NCBI GenBank assembly: GCA_937870605.1
Contig: CALMZW010000004.1
Coordinates: forward strand, 1-20,087
Direction of reading: 5' to 3'
From: an uncultured Synergistaceae bacterium
Lineage (GTDB): Bacteria > Synergistota > Synergistia > Synergistales > Aminobacteriaceae
DNA: 20,087 nucleotides
The notes below the pieces were generated by a model that had not been told where the DNA came from, did no database searches, and saw only the letters and a program-made list of their open reading frames with translations. Both the position numbers and the translations under genes were made by a program. Positions 1 to 6,714 of the stretch are shown piece after piece; position 1 is the first letter of the stretch; the number at the start of each line of letters is the position of its first letter.

Positions 1-2
1 GT

Positions 3-1115
3 ATGACATCCTCCCGCCCGGCGCTGATCCTGCTCAACGGCCTCACGACGCTGGACGCAAGGGTATGGGAGCGGAGCCGGGAACGGGACATATCGCCGGA
101 CGACATCCTCAGGGGAGACGGAAAAACCTGTACTGCGCTCGGGATCCCCGAAGCCTCCGCTCGGGCGCTTGCGGAGCTCGCCGCTTCCGGTTTCCACGAA
201 ACGGAACAGGAACGCGCCGACAGGGAGAACGTCCGGATCGTCACGTACGACGATACGGCGTATCCGGACGCGTTGCGGAGCCTTTCCGACGCGCCGCTGG
301 CGCTTTATATCGCCGGAAAGTGGCCGCTCTGCGCTCCGACGGCCGTTGTCGGAACGCGAAAGTGTTCTTCGTACGGGCGGGCCGTCGGCATGGCCCTCGG
401 CCGCGCGATCGCGCAGACCGGGGGAACCGTCCTGAGCGGCGGCGCGCTTGGCATCGACGCCTCCGCGCACGAGGGGTGCCTGGATGCGGGCGGCGCGACC
501 GCCGCAGTACTGGGAACGGGTCCGGATGTCGTCTATCCCAGGGGGCACGAACGGCTCTATCGCCGTATCCTCGAAGGAGGGGGCGTCATCACCGAGTATC
601 CCTTCGGAACGGGGCCGAAGACCTGGCTGTTTCCGCGACGGAACCGCATCATCGCGGGGCTCGCCGAACGCCTCGCGGTCGTCGAGGCGCCGATGAAGAG
701 CGGCGCCATGATCACGGCGCGCCTTGCGCTGGAGTACGGGCGGGACGTATGGGCCGTACCCGGCAGGATCGACGAGGAGTGCGGGCGCGGGACCAATCGT
801 CTGATTGCGGACGGCGCCATCCCGCTTGTGGATATCGGCGAGTTCGCGTCAATCATTTCGAACGGGCAGCTTTCGCTCTTTTCCGAACCGTCGGCTCGGG
901 AAGCGATTTCAAACGGAATGACCGACGAAGAGGAAAAAATTCTGCATATTCTCGAAAAAAATGTTCATCAGACGGTTGACAACATCGCGGCCGAAGGTAC
1001 AATGACTGCCGCTGACGTTTTGTCCGGCCTTGCAGTTCTGGCCGCACGTTCCCTCATATATCAGTCCGGTCCCGGTCGCTGGAGCGCTGCGCCGGGAATC
1101 CGGAAACAGCCATGA
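3..1115 (+). CDS. dprA: DNA processing protein DprA (Smf family)
   Basis: DprA binds incoming single-stranded DNA during natural transformation in the cytoplasm and loads RecA on it. The 370-residue protein has the family's Rossmann-like core: VGTRKCSSYGR near residue 115, SGGALGIDASAHEG, then GPDVVYPRGHERLY, EYPFGTGP, FPRRNRIIAGL and the SGAMITARLA and GTNRLIADGA segments. Residues of about 305-362 form a small C-terminal winged-helix-like domain (TDEEEKILHILEKN onward). The length suits the family. The ATG at base 3 is taken as the start, but any ribosome site lies outside the window, so a slightly longer protein cannot be excluded. It stops at TGA 15 bases before the next gene. The 3' end is AT-richer than the rest and carries a probable promoter. 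In Bacillus the orthologue smf also sits just upstream of topA. Confidence 0.95.
   Translation: MTSSRPALILLNGLTTLDARVWERSRERDISPDDILRGDGKTCTALGIPEASARALAELAASGFHETEQERADRENVRIVTYDDTAYPDALRSLSDAPLALYIAGKWPLCAPTAVVGTRKCSSYGRAVGMALGRAIAQTGGTVLSGGALGIDASAHEGCLDAGGATAAVLGTGPDVVYPRGHERLYRRILEGGGVITEYPFGTGPKTWLFPRRNRIIAGLAERLAVVEAPMKSGAMITARLALEYGRDVWAVPGRIDEECGRGTNRLIADGAIPLVDIGEFASIISNGQLSLFSEPSAREAISNGMTDEEEKILHILEKNVHQTVDNIAAEGTMTAADVLSGLAVLAARSLIYQSGPGRWSAAPGIRKQP
976..1003 (+). promoter_or_regulatory. Probable sigma-70 promoter inside the dprA 3' end
   Basis: A perfect -35 box TTGACA (976-981) is followed after 16 bases by TACAAT (998-1003), five of six matches to the -10 consensus. Two A-tracts at 934-939 and 955-961 lie upstream, about two helical turns apart, the second where an UP element would sit. 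The predicted transcript would begin near 1010, about 120 bases before the small gene at 1131, and would serve that gene, topA and trmFO. In GC-rich DNA such a good match is unlikely by chance, but no experimental support is available. Confidence 0.6.
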
Positions 1116-1130
1116 AAGGAAGATCGCACA

Positions 1131-1469
1131 GTGCCTATACACGGATGCCAACGGAGCGATGAAGCGGCCATGGACGATACGCTCGTCCCTTTCCGCGCGA
1201 GGATGCTTGACAAGTTGGAGCGACAGTACCTCGATATTGACGCCCAGGGGCTCGCCTACACGTACATGGCGACGGGGGATGTCCCTGCGGATGTCCTTGA
1301 AAAGGCGATCCAGGAGGCCATATACCTCGGCCGTATGAAGAATGCGCTGATCGATTCGCTGATGTTCACGGCGCTTGTCGAGGCGTTCATGGAAGACCGG
1401 ACCTTCGATATCCACGGCGCTCCCATGGAACTGATCAACATGTGCGCCGGCGGAAGCTGGTATTGTTAG
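1131..1469 (+). CDS. Small conserved-position protein of unknown function
   Basis: I do not recognise this 112-residue protein. The GTG start at 1131 is chosen because AAAGGAAG at 1115-1122 stands 8 bases upstream, an ideal ribosome site. An in-frame ATG at 1170 would give 99 residues but has only a distant GGAG. The protein is mostly helical by eye, acidic overall, with no signal peptide or membrane segment. Cysteines are at position 6 and near the C-terminus (NMCAGG and the final residue). It begins 15 bases after dprA and stops 3 bases before topA, so it is almost certainly co-transcribed with topA. Bacillus has no gene at this place. A helical adaptor-like or regulatory protein is possible, but no function can be assigned. 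Confidence 0.75.
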   Translation: MPIHGCQRSDEAAMDDTLVPFRARMLDKLERQYLDIDAQGLAYTYMATGDVPADVLEKAIQEAIYLGRMKNALIDSLMFTALVEAFMEDRTFDIHGAPMELINMCAGGSWYC

Positions 1470-1472
1470 CGG

Positions 1473-3779
1473 ATGGCGGCGAAGAAGACGACGTCCCCGA
1501 AACAGTCGGGAGACGAATCGGCGGCGGCGACCGAAAAGAAGAAGAGTCCGGCTGCCCGGAAGAAGCCGGCGACGACGAAGACGACGACGAAACCCGCCGT
1601 GAAGGATGCCGGATCGATCCCCGCGAAGAAGCCGTCCGCGAAGACGAAGACCGGGACGACTGCGACGGGAGGGAAATCCCGTCCGGGATCGGTGCTGGTC
1701 ATCGTGGAGTCGCCCACGAAATCGAAGACGCTGACCAAAATCCTCGGCCCGGGGTATACGGTCCGCGCGAGTGTCGGGCACATCCGCGATCTTCCGAAAA
1801 GCCGCATGGCGATCGACATCGAGCACGACTTCGCCCCCGAGTACATTCTCGTCAAGGGCAAGGCCGCGATCAAAAAAGAGCTTGCCGCGATTGCGGAGAA
1901 GAGCTCGAAAGTCATTCTCGCCTCCGACCCCGACCGCGAAGGGGAAGCGATATCGTGGCACCTGGCGGATATTCTCGGGATCGATCCCGCGTCTCAATGC
2001 CGCGTGCGGTTCTACGAAATAACGCCCGGCGCCGTCCGGGAAGCCATGAAGACGCCCGAGCGCATCGACATGGACAAGGTCGACGCGCAGCAGGCGCGTC
2101 GCATTCTTGATCGCCTCGTCGGCTATACGCTGAGTCCCCTCCTGTGGAACAAGATCCGGTACGGGCTCTCCGCCGGACGGGTCCAGTCCGTGGCGCTGGC
2201 GCTCATCTGCGAGCGCGAGGAGGAGATCCTGGCCTTCGTCCCGACGGAATTCTGGATGGTATCCGTCGACGCGGAAGCCTCCGGGGACCGCCGGTACACG
2301 CTTCGGGCCGACAGTCTGGACGGAAAGTCCCTCTGGAAAGACGGGAAGCCGCTTCTCATTCCGGACGCGGCGACCGCGGCGATGATCGAGGATGAAATCC
2401 GCGCCTCCGCGTTGATCGTCCGCTCCTACGTCACGAGGGCGAGCGTCCGCAAACCGCTTCCTCCCTTCAAGACGAGCACGCTGCAGCAGGAGGCCTCCCG
2501 AAGACTCGGGTTTTCCCCGAGGCGGACCATGGGGATCGCGCAATCGCTCTTCGAGGGCGTCACGATTCCCGGACGCGGCCCGACGGGGCTGATCACCTAC
2601 ATGCGCACCGACAGCCTGAGGACGGCTCCGGAAGCCGTAGCCGCAGTGCGCGCCTATGTTGACGCCCGCTACGGGAAGGAATACGTTCCCGAAACGCCGA
2701 ATCTGTTCGAATCGAAGGCCCTGTCGCAGGACGCGCACGAAGCCGTCCGGCCGACGGATGTCCATATCGAACCCGCCTCGCTCGAAGGCGTCGTCGCTCC
2801 CGAGGAGCTTCGGCTGTATACGCTCATCTGGAAACGATTCGTCGCGTCGCAGATGACGCCGGCCGTCGTCGAGAACGCGACGCTGGACGCGGACGCCGGA
2901 CGGGTCGGTTTACGGCAGCTGGGCGAGAGTCTCCGTTTCGACGGATGGAGCGCCGTATGGCCTCTGGATCTCAAGGGACAGCTTCTGAAAGCCGCGAAGG
3001 CCGGAGAAAAGCTGACGCTGTGCGACGTCGGGAAAGAGCAGCGCTGGACGAAGCCCCCTGCACGCTATTCCGAAGCCTCGCTCATCAAGGTCCTCGAGGA
3101 AGAGGGCGTCGGACGCCCCTCGACGTACGCGTCCATCGTGGAGACGCTCTACGATCGCGTCTATGTCGAAAAGAACGAGGAAAAACGCCTGCAACCCACG
3201 AAACTCGGGATAACGGTCACGGATTTCCTCAAGAAATACTTCGCCGGAGGAAGTCCCTCTCCGATCGTGGACACCGGCTTTACGTCGCGCATGGAAGAAA
3301 ACCTTGACGAAGTGGAAGGCGCAAGGGCGCGCTGGCTCGATGTCGTCCGCGCCTTCTGGGATCCGTTCGTGAAAACGGTGGAAAGCGCGAAGGAAGCGCC
3401 CCGTGTCCCGTTGCCCGAACCGGAGCCGATCGGAAAGGACTGTCCCGAGTGCGGCAAGCCGCTCGTGAAGAAACGGGGGCGATTCGGGGAGTTCATCGCC
3501 TGCACGGGATACCCCGAATGCCGCCATACGGAGCCGATCGTCCACTCCACGGGGATCGCCTGCCCGAAATGCGGCGCGTCCGACGGAGGCGAAGTCGTCC
3601 GGCGAAAGAGCAGGAAGGGCCGGGCGTTTTTCGGGTGCTCCCGGTACCCCGAATGCGATTACGTTTCCTGGACGGCCCCGGAGAAGCCGAAATGTCCCCG
3701 GTGCGGCGCCGCCATGGACGGAAACGCCTGTGTCGATTGCGGGTACGTCCGGGAGAGCGAGGCAGGCGGAAATGTCTAG
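1473..3779 (+). CDS. topA: DNA topoisomerase I (type IA)
   Basis: TopA relaxes negatively supercoiled DNA through a transient 5'-phosphotyrosine bond. The TOPRIM domain starts near residue 73 (SVLVIVESPTKSKTL) and contains the metal-binding DPDREGEAISWHL stretch. The catalytic tyrosine is Y376 in GLITYMRTDS, and the active-site cleft continues through AHEAVRPTD. The C-terminus holds three four-cysteine zinc ribbons: C657/C660/C677/C683, C697/C700/C722/C728 and C741/C744/C753/C756. The 768-residue length is somewhat above the usual for Firmicute TopA. The excess is an N-terminal tail of about 70 residues rich in Lys, Thr, Ala and Pro (16 Lys, 2 Arg, only 4 acidic). Its start follows the preceding stop by 3 bases with only a weak ribosome site, suggesting translational coupling. 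The gene overlaps trmFO by 8 bases. Confidence 0.97.
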   Translation: MAAKKTTSPKQSGDESAAATEKKKSPAARKKPATTKTTTKPAVKDAGSIPAKKPSAKTKTGTTATGGKSRPGSVLVIVESPTKSKTLTKILGPGYTVRASVGHIRDLPKSRMAIDIEHDFAPEYILVKGKAAIKKELAAIAEKSSKVILASDPDREGEAISWHLADILGIDPASQCRVRFYEITPGAVREAMKTPERIDMDKVDAQQARRILDRLVGYTLSPLLWNKIRYGLSAGRVQSVALALICEREEEILAFVPTEFWMVSVDAEASGDRRYTLRADSLDGKSLWKDGKPLLIPDAATAAMIEDEIRASALIVRSYVTRASVRKPLPPFKTSTLQQEASRRLGFSPRRTMGIAQSLFEGVTIPGRGPTGLITYMRTDSLRTAPEAVAAVRAYVDARYGKEYVPETPNLFESKALSQDAHEAVRPTDVHIEPASLEGVVAPEELRLYTLIWKRFVASQMTPAVVENATLDADAGRVGLRQLGESLRFDGWSAVWPLDLKGQLLKAAKAGEKLTLCDVGKEQRWTKPPARYSEASLIKVLEEEGVGRPSTYASIVETLYDRVYVEKNEEKRLQPTKLGITVTDFLKKYFAGGSPSPIVDTGFTSRMEENLDEVEGARARWLDVVRAFWDPFVKTVESAKEAPRVPLPEPEPIGKDCPECGKPLVKKRGRFGEFIACTGYPECRHTEPIVHSTGIACPKCGASDGGEVVRRKSRKGRAFFGCSRYPECDYVSWTAPEKPKCPRCGAAMDGNACVDCGYVRESEAGGNV

Positions 3780-5094
3780 CGTCACGGTTGTCGGCGGCGG
3801 CCTTGCGGGATGCGAAGCCGCGTGGCGACTTGCGAACGACGGCTGGTCCGTCGACCTGTTCGAGATGCGTCCCGTGCGGACGAGTCCCGCGCACCGGACG
3901 GACCGTCTCGCGGAACTGGTATGCAGCAATTCGCTCGGGGCTCTGGAGCCGACGAGCCCGGCGGGGATACTCAAAGAGGAACTCAGGCTGCTCGGCAGCC
4001 TCATCCTCGGGTGTGCGGAAAAGGCGTCGCTCCCGGCGGGAAAGGCGCTCGCCGTTGACAGGGATCTCCTTGCATCGCTCGTGACGACGGCCATCGAGTC
4101 CCATCCGTCGATCGCCGTCCATCGGGAGGAAGTCTGCGCCCTTCCCGAAGAACCCTGCATCATCGCCACGGGGCCGCTGTCCTCGGAGGCGATGACGGCG
4201 GCCCTGGCGGAAGCGGCGGGGGGAGACTATCTGTACTTCTTCGACGCAGTGGCGCCCGTGGTCACGCTCGACAGCATCGATCAGTCGGTCGTCTACCGGG
4301 CGGGACGGTACGGACAGCAGGCGGACTATCTCAATTGCCCGATGACCGGGGAGCAATACCGGACCTTCTATGCCGCCCTCGTGGATGCGGAACGGGTCAT
4401 CCCCCATTCTTTCGAGGATCCGGGGTACTTCGAGGGGTGTCTTCCGATCGAAGTGATCGCCTCCAGAGGGCCGGAAACGATGCGTTTCGGGCCGCTCCGG
4501 CCGGTCGGCTTGCCCGATCCGCGGACGGAAAGGGAACCGTTCGCTGTCGTCCAGCTTCGCCAGGATAATCGCGAGGGGACCCTGTTCAACCTCGTCGGGT
4601 TTCAGACGAGCCTCCGCTGGGGGGAGCAGGATCGCGTGTTCCGGCTCATTCCGGGGCTTGAGCGGGCCGAGTTCGCCCGATACGGCGTTATGCACCGGAA
4701 TGTATACGTCAACGCGCCGAAGGTGCTCGATCCGCGCCTCAGGATCCGGGGAAGGGACGCGCTTTTTCTGGCCGGACAGATAACCGGAGTCGAGGGGTAC
4801 CTCGAAAGCGCGGCCATGGGAATCGTCGCGGCCGTCAATTGTTCGCTCCTCCGCGGGAGCCCGGAACGGCTTCCGGAGTGGCCGCGGGAAAGCGTGATCG
4901 GCTCCCTGCTTCATTACCTGATGAATGCCGAACCATCCCGTTTTCAGCCGATGAACGCCAATCTGGGCATTCTTCCTCCCGTGGAGGGCAGGCGGCTTTC
5001 GCGGCCTGAGAAGTGCCGGGCCGCTTCGGAGCGGGCTATCGCGTCCCTGCGATTGTTTCTGGAGGAAATCCGCGCATACGGAATACTGCGTTAG
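3772..5094 (+). CDS. trmFO: Folate/FAD-dependent tRNA (uracil-54-C5)-methyltransferase
   Basis: TrmFO makes 5-methyluridine at position 54 of the tRNA T-loop, using methylenetetrahydrofolate and reduced FAD. The 440-residue protein opens with the FAD dinucleotide fold VVGGGLAGCEAAW, followed by the family signature EMRPVRTSPAHRT. Both cysteines known to matter in the family are at the expected places: C51 in LVCSNSL and C223 in FEGCLPIEV. Other family stretches include YLNCPM, FGPLRPVGLPDP, VVQLRQDN, GFQTSLRWGEQ and FLAGQITGVEGY. The ATG at 3772 is preceded by GGCGGA (3765-3770) and lies inside the last codons of topA; the older name gid and the topA-gid pairing in Bacillus fit this. It ends in TAG before a 181-bp gap. 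Confidence 0.97.
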   Translation: MSSVTVVGGGLAGCEAAWRLANDGWSVDLFEMRPVRTSPAHRTDRLAELVCSNSLGALEPTSPAGILKEELRLLGSLILGCAEKASLPAGKALAVDRDLLASLVTTAIESHPSIAVHREEVCALPEEPCIIATGPLSSEAMTAALAEAAGGDYLYFFDAVAPVVTLDSIDQSVVYRAGRYGQQADYLNCPMTGEQYRTFYAALVDAERVIPHSFEDPGYFEGCLPIEVIASRGPETMRFGPLRPVGLPDPRTEREPFAVVQLRQDNREGTLFNLVGFQTSLRWGEQDRVFRLIPGLERAEFARYGVMHRNVYVNAPKVLDPRLRIRGRDALFLAGQITGVEGYLESAAMGIVAAVNCSLLRGSPERLPEWPRESVIGSLLHYLMNAEPSRFQPMNANLGILPPVEGRRLSRPEKCRAASERAIASLRLFLEEIRAYGILR

Positions 5095-5189
5095 CTGGGA
5101 TTTGTTCTTCTTCCGGTTTTTTCCCGAAACACCGATCGAATCGTCATTCCAGGGGAGAGCGCGCATCGTGCGACTTGTCAGTATCGGCG

Positions 5190-5203
5190 CGGCGCCGGCG
5201 CCG
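5190..5203. repeat. 14-bp perfect GC palindrome in the trmFO-xerC gap
   Basis: CGGCGCCGGCGCCG reads the same on both strands and could form a CGGCG/CGCCG hairpin with a CCGG loop in RNA, or act as a dimeric protein site in DNA. It lies in the longest gene-free stretch (5095-5275), between trmFO and the proposed xerC promoter. That stretch also has a T-run at 5116-5121 without a good stem in front of it, and a short CGCA/TGCG inverted repeat at 5162-5172. No T-run follows the palindrome, so it is not a standard intrinsic terminator. Confidence 0.5.
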
Positions 5204-5239
5204 TTGTGTCACGTTGATAAATTCCATTCTTTTGAAAAG

Positions 5240-5269
5240 TTGCGAGAGTGTAGAAAAAGGTGCTAAAAT
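5240..5269 (+). promoter_or_regulatory. Probable extended -10 promoter of xerC-hslV-hslU
   Basis: TTGCGA (5240-5245) and TAAAAT (5264-5269) are separated by 18 bases, and TG at 5261-5262 gives an extended -10 element. The segment is clearly AT-richer than its surroundings. Transcription would start about at 5276, the first base of the xerC ATG, so the message could be leaderless. The A-rich AAAAAGG at 5254-5260 would then not be transcribed. Confidence 0.5.
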
Positions 5270-5275
5270 ATCGTC

Positions 5276-6178
5276 ATGCCAGAACAGTTGTCGGCTTCAG
5301 TGGATTGCTTTCTCGATACGTTGCGCTTCGCGCGGAATGCTTCGGAACATACGGTCGCGAACTATTCGATCGATCTCGCGCAGTTCGTGGAATACGTCAT
5401 CGCTCGCGGCGCAACCTCGATGCAGGATGTGGATTCACGCATGATCCGGAGCTTTCTGCGGGATCTCGTGGGGTATGGATATGCGAAGACATCCGCAGCC
5501 CGAAAATTGTCGACCATCCGGAGCATGTGTTCCTTTCTCGTCGAAAGAAGGGAGCTCCCGGTCGATCCGAGCGCAAGCGTTCGCGGCCCGAGGCTTCCCG
5601 GCAGACTGCCGCGGGCGCTCTCGCGGGAAGACGCGAAGCGTCTGGTGGAATCGATTCCCGACGACGCGCATGCGGCGCGGGACGCCGCGGTCCTTGAACT
5701 CTTGTACGGATGCGGACTGCGGATCGCCGAGGTCGCCGGACTTTCATGGGATGCGGTGGATCTGCCCGAGCGCTGGCTTCGCGTGTTGGGAAAGGGAGAC
5801 AAGGAGCGCATGGTGCCGATGGGCCGGTACGCGGTCCGCTCGCTTGAGCGATGGAAGCTCGAAATCGGGGCATCCCGGGAGATCGCCGGAGACAGTCCGG
5901 TCTTCCCCGGAAAAGGGACGAGCCCGATGACCGTCCGAACGGTTGCGCGGATCGTCGACAGGGCGGCGTTGAAGGCCGGCATTCCGGGAGTGACTCCCCA
6001 TGTGCTGCGTCACAGCTACGCCACGCACATGCTCGAAGGGGGAGCGTCCATCCGGGTGTTGCAGGAACTTCTGGGACACGAGTCCATCGTCACGACGCAA
6101 CGCTATGTCACGGTGACAGCCGATCGCCTGAGGGAGAGCTACATCAGGGCTCACCCCCGCGCGAAGGAAGGGGAATAG
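5276..6178 (+). CDS. xerC: Tyrosine recombinase XerC-type (CodV orthologue)
   Basis: Xer recombinases act at the dif site to resolve chromosome dimers at cell division, normally as a XerC-XerD pair. The 300-residue protein has an N-terminal SAM-like core-binding domain (residues about 5-90) and a catalytic domain with all active residues: R149 (CGLRIAEVAGL), K173 (LGKGDKERM), H242 and R245 (TPHVLRHSYATH), H268 (LGHESI) and the nucleophile Y277 (TTQRYV). ATG 5276 is the only sensible start. The ribosome site is poor: AAAAAGG ends 15 bases upstream and overlaps the proposed promoter. The gene stops in TAG two bases before hslV. Its place ahead of hslV-hslU-codY matches codV of Bacillus. Sequence alone does not separate XerC from XerD; context favours XerC. 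Confidence 0.94.
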   Translation: MPEQLSASVDCFLDTLRFARNASEHTVANYSIDLAQFVEYVIARGATSMQDVDSRMIRSFLRDLVGYGYAKTSAARKLSTIRSMCSFLVERRELPVDPSASVRGPRLPGRLPRALSREDAKRLVESIPDDAHAARDAAVLELLYGCGLRIAEVAGLSWDAVDLPERWLRVLGKGDKERMVPMGRYAVRSLERWKLEIGASREIAGDSPVFPGKGTSPMTVRTVARIVDRAALKAGIPGVTPHVLRHSYATHMLEGGASIRVLQELLGHESIVTTQRYVTVTADRLRESYIRAHPRAKEGE

Positions 6179-6180
6179 GA

Positions 6181-6714
6181 ATGTTCGAGGGAACGACAAT
6201 CGTCTGTGTCCGGCGCGGAGATGCGGTGGCCATGGCCGGAGACGGACAGGTCACGTTCGGGACACAGATTATCAAGGCCGGCGCGAAGAAAGTGCGCCGG
6301 TTGTACAAGGGGTCCGTCCTCGCCGGATTCGCCGGCAGCACGGCGGACGCCATGACGCTTCTGGAGCGGTTTGAAAACCGGCTTGAAGAAAACGGAGGAG
6401 ATCTGACGCGGTCCGCCGTGGCCATGGTCAAGGAATGGCGGACCGACAGGGCTCTGCGGCGTCTGGAGGCGATGCTGCTGGTGGCGGATGCGCGGAGCAC
6501 GCTGCTGCTCTCCGGAGCGGGCGACGTTCTCGAACCGGAGAACAATGCCGCGTCGATCGGTTCGGGGTCGGGGTTCGCTCTTGCGGCGGCCCGGGCGCTG
6601 CTCGAAGCTTCCGACTGGGTTCCGTCGCGTATCGCCCGCAGGTCGATCGAGATCGCGTCGGAGATCTGCATCTATACGGACAATGTCATTTCCGTGGAGG
6701 CGATCGGAGAATGA
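6181..6714 (+). CDS. hslV: ATP-dependent protease proteolytic subunit HslV (ClpQ/CodW)
   Basis: HslV forms the two-ring peptidase chamber that degrades proteins unfolded by HslU. The 177-residue protein is full length and has the N-terminal threonine protease signature TTIVCVRRGDAVAMAGDGQV, then KVRRLYKGSVLAGFAGSTADA, EWRTDRALRRLEAMLLVADA and the GSGSGFALAAARALLEA motif. The nucleophile should be T5 of MFEGTTIV, so a four-residue leader must be removed; this resembles Thermotoga-type and CodW-type proteins rather than enterobacterial ones, where Thr follows Met directly. ATG 6181 follows the purine-rich AAGGAAGGGG of the xerC end. The stop overlaps the hslU start as ATGA. If hslU is truly broken, this peptidase lacks its partner. 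Confidence 0.95.
   Translation: MFEGTTIVCVRRGDAVAMAGDGQVTFGTQIIKAGAKKVRRLYKGSVLAGFAGSTADAMTLLERFENRLEENGGDLTRSAVAMVKEWRTDRALRRLEAMLLVADARSTLLLSGAGDVLEPENNAASIGSGSGFALAAARALLEASDWVPSRIARRSIEIASEICIYTDNVISVEAIGE

Noticed and set aside
909..2765. 618-codon open frame on the minus strand opposite dprA, the small gene and topA
   Set aside because: Antisense shadow of confirmed genes; composition dominated by Arg and Gly, no domain motif.
3730..3771. Upstream extension of trmFO from GTG 3730
   Set aside because: It would overlap the last zinc ribbon of topA, and ATG 3772 has its own ribosome site and begins right at the FAD-binding strand.
4055..4060. Perfect TTGACA inside trmFO
   Set aside because: No -10-like sequence follows at 15-19 bases.
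3493..5166. 557-codon minus-strand frame opposite topA and trmFO, and a similar 419-codon one at 2910-4169
   Set aside because: Both mirror confirmed genes and lack ribosome sites and protein-family features.
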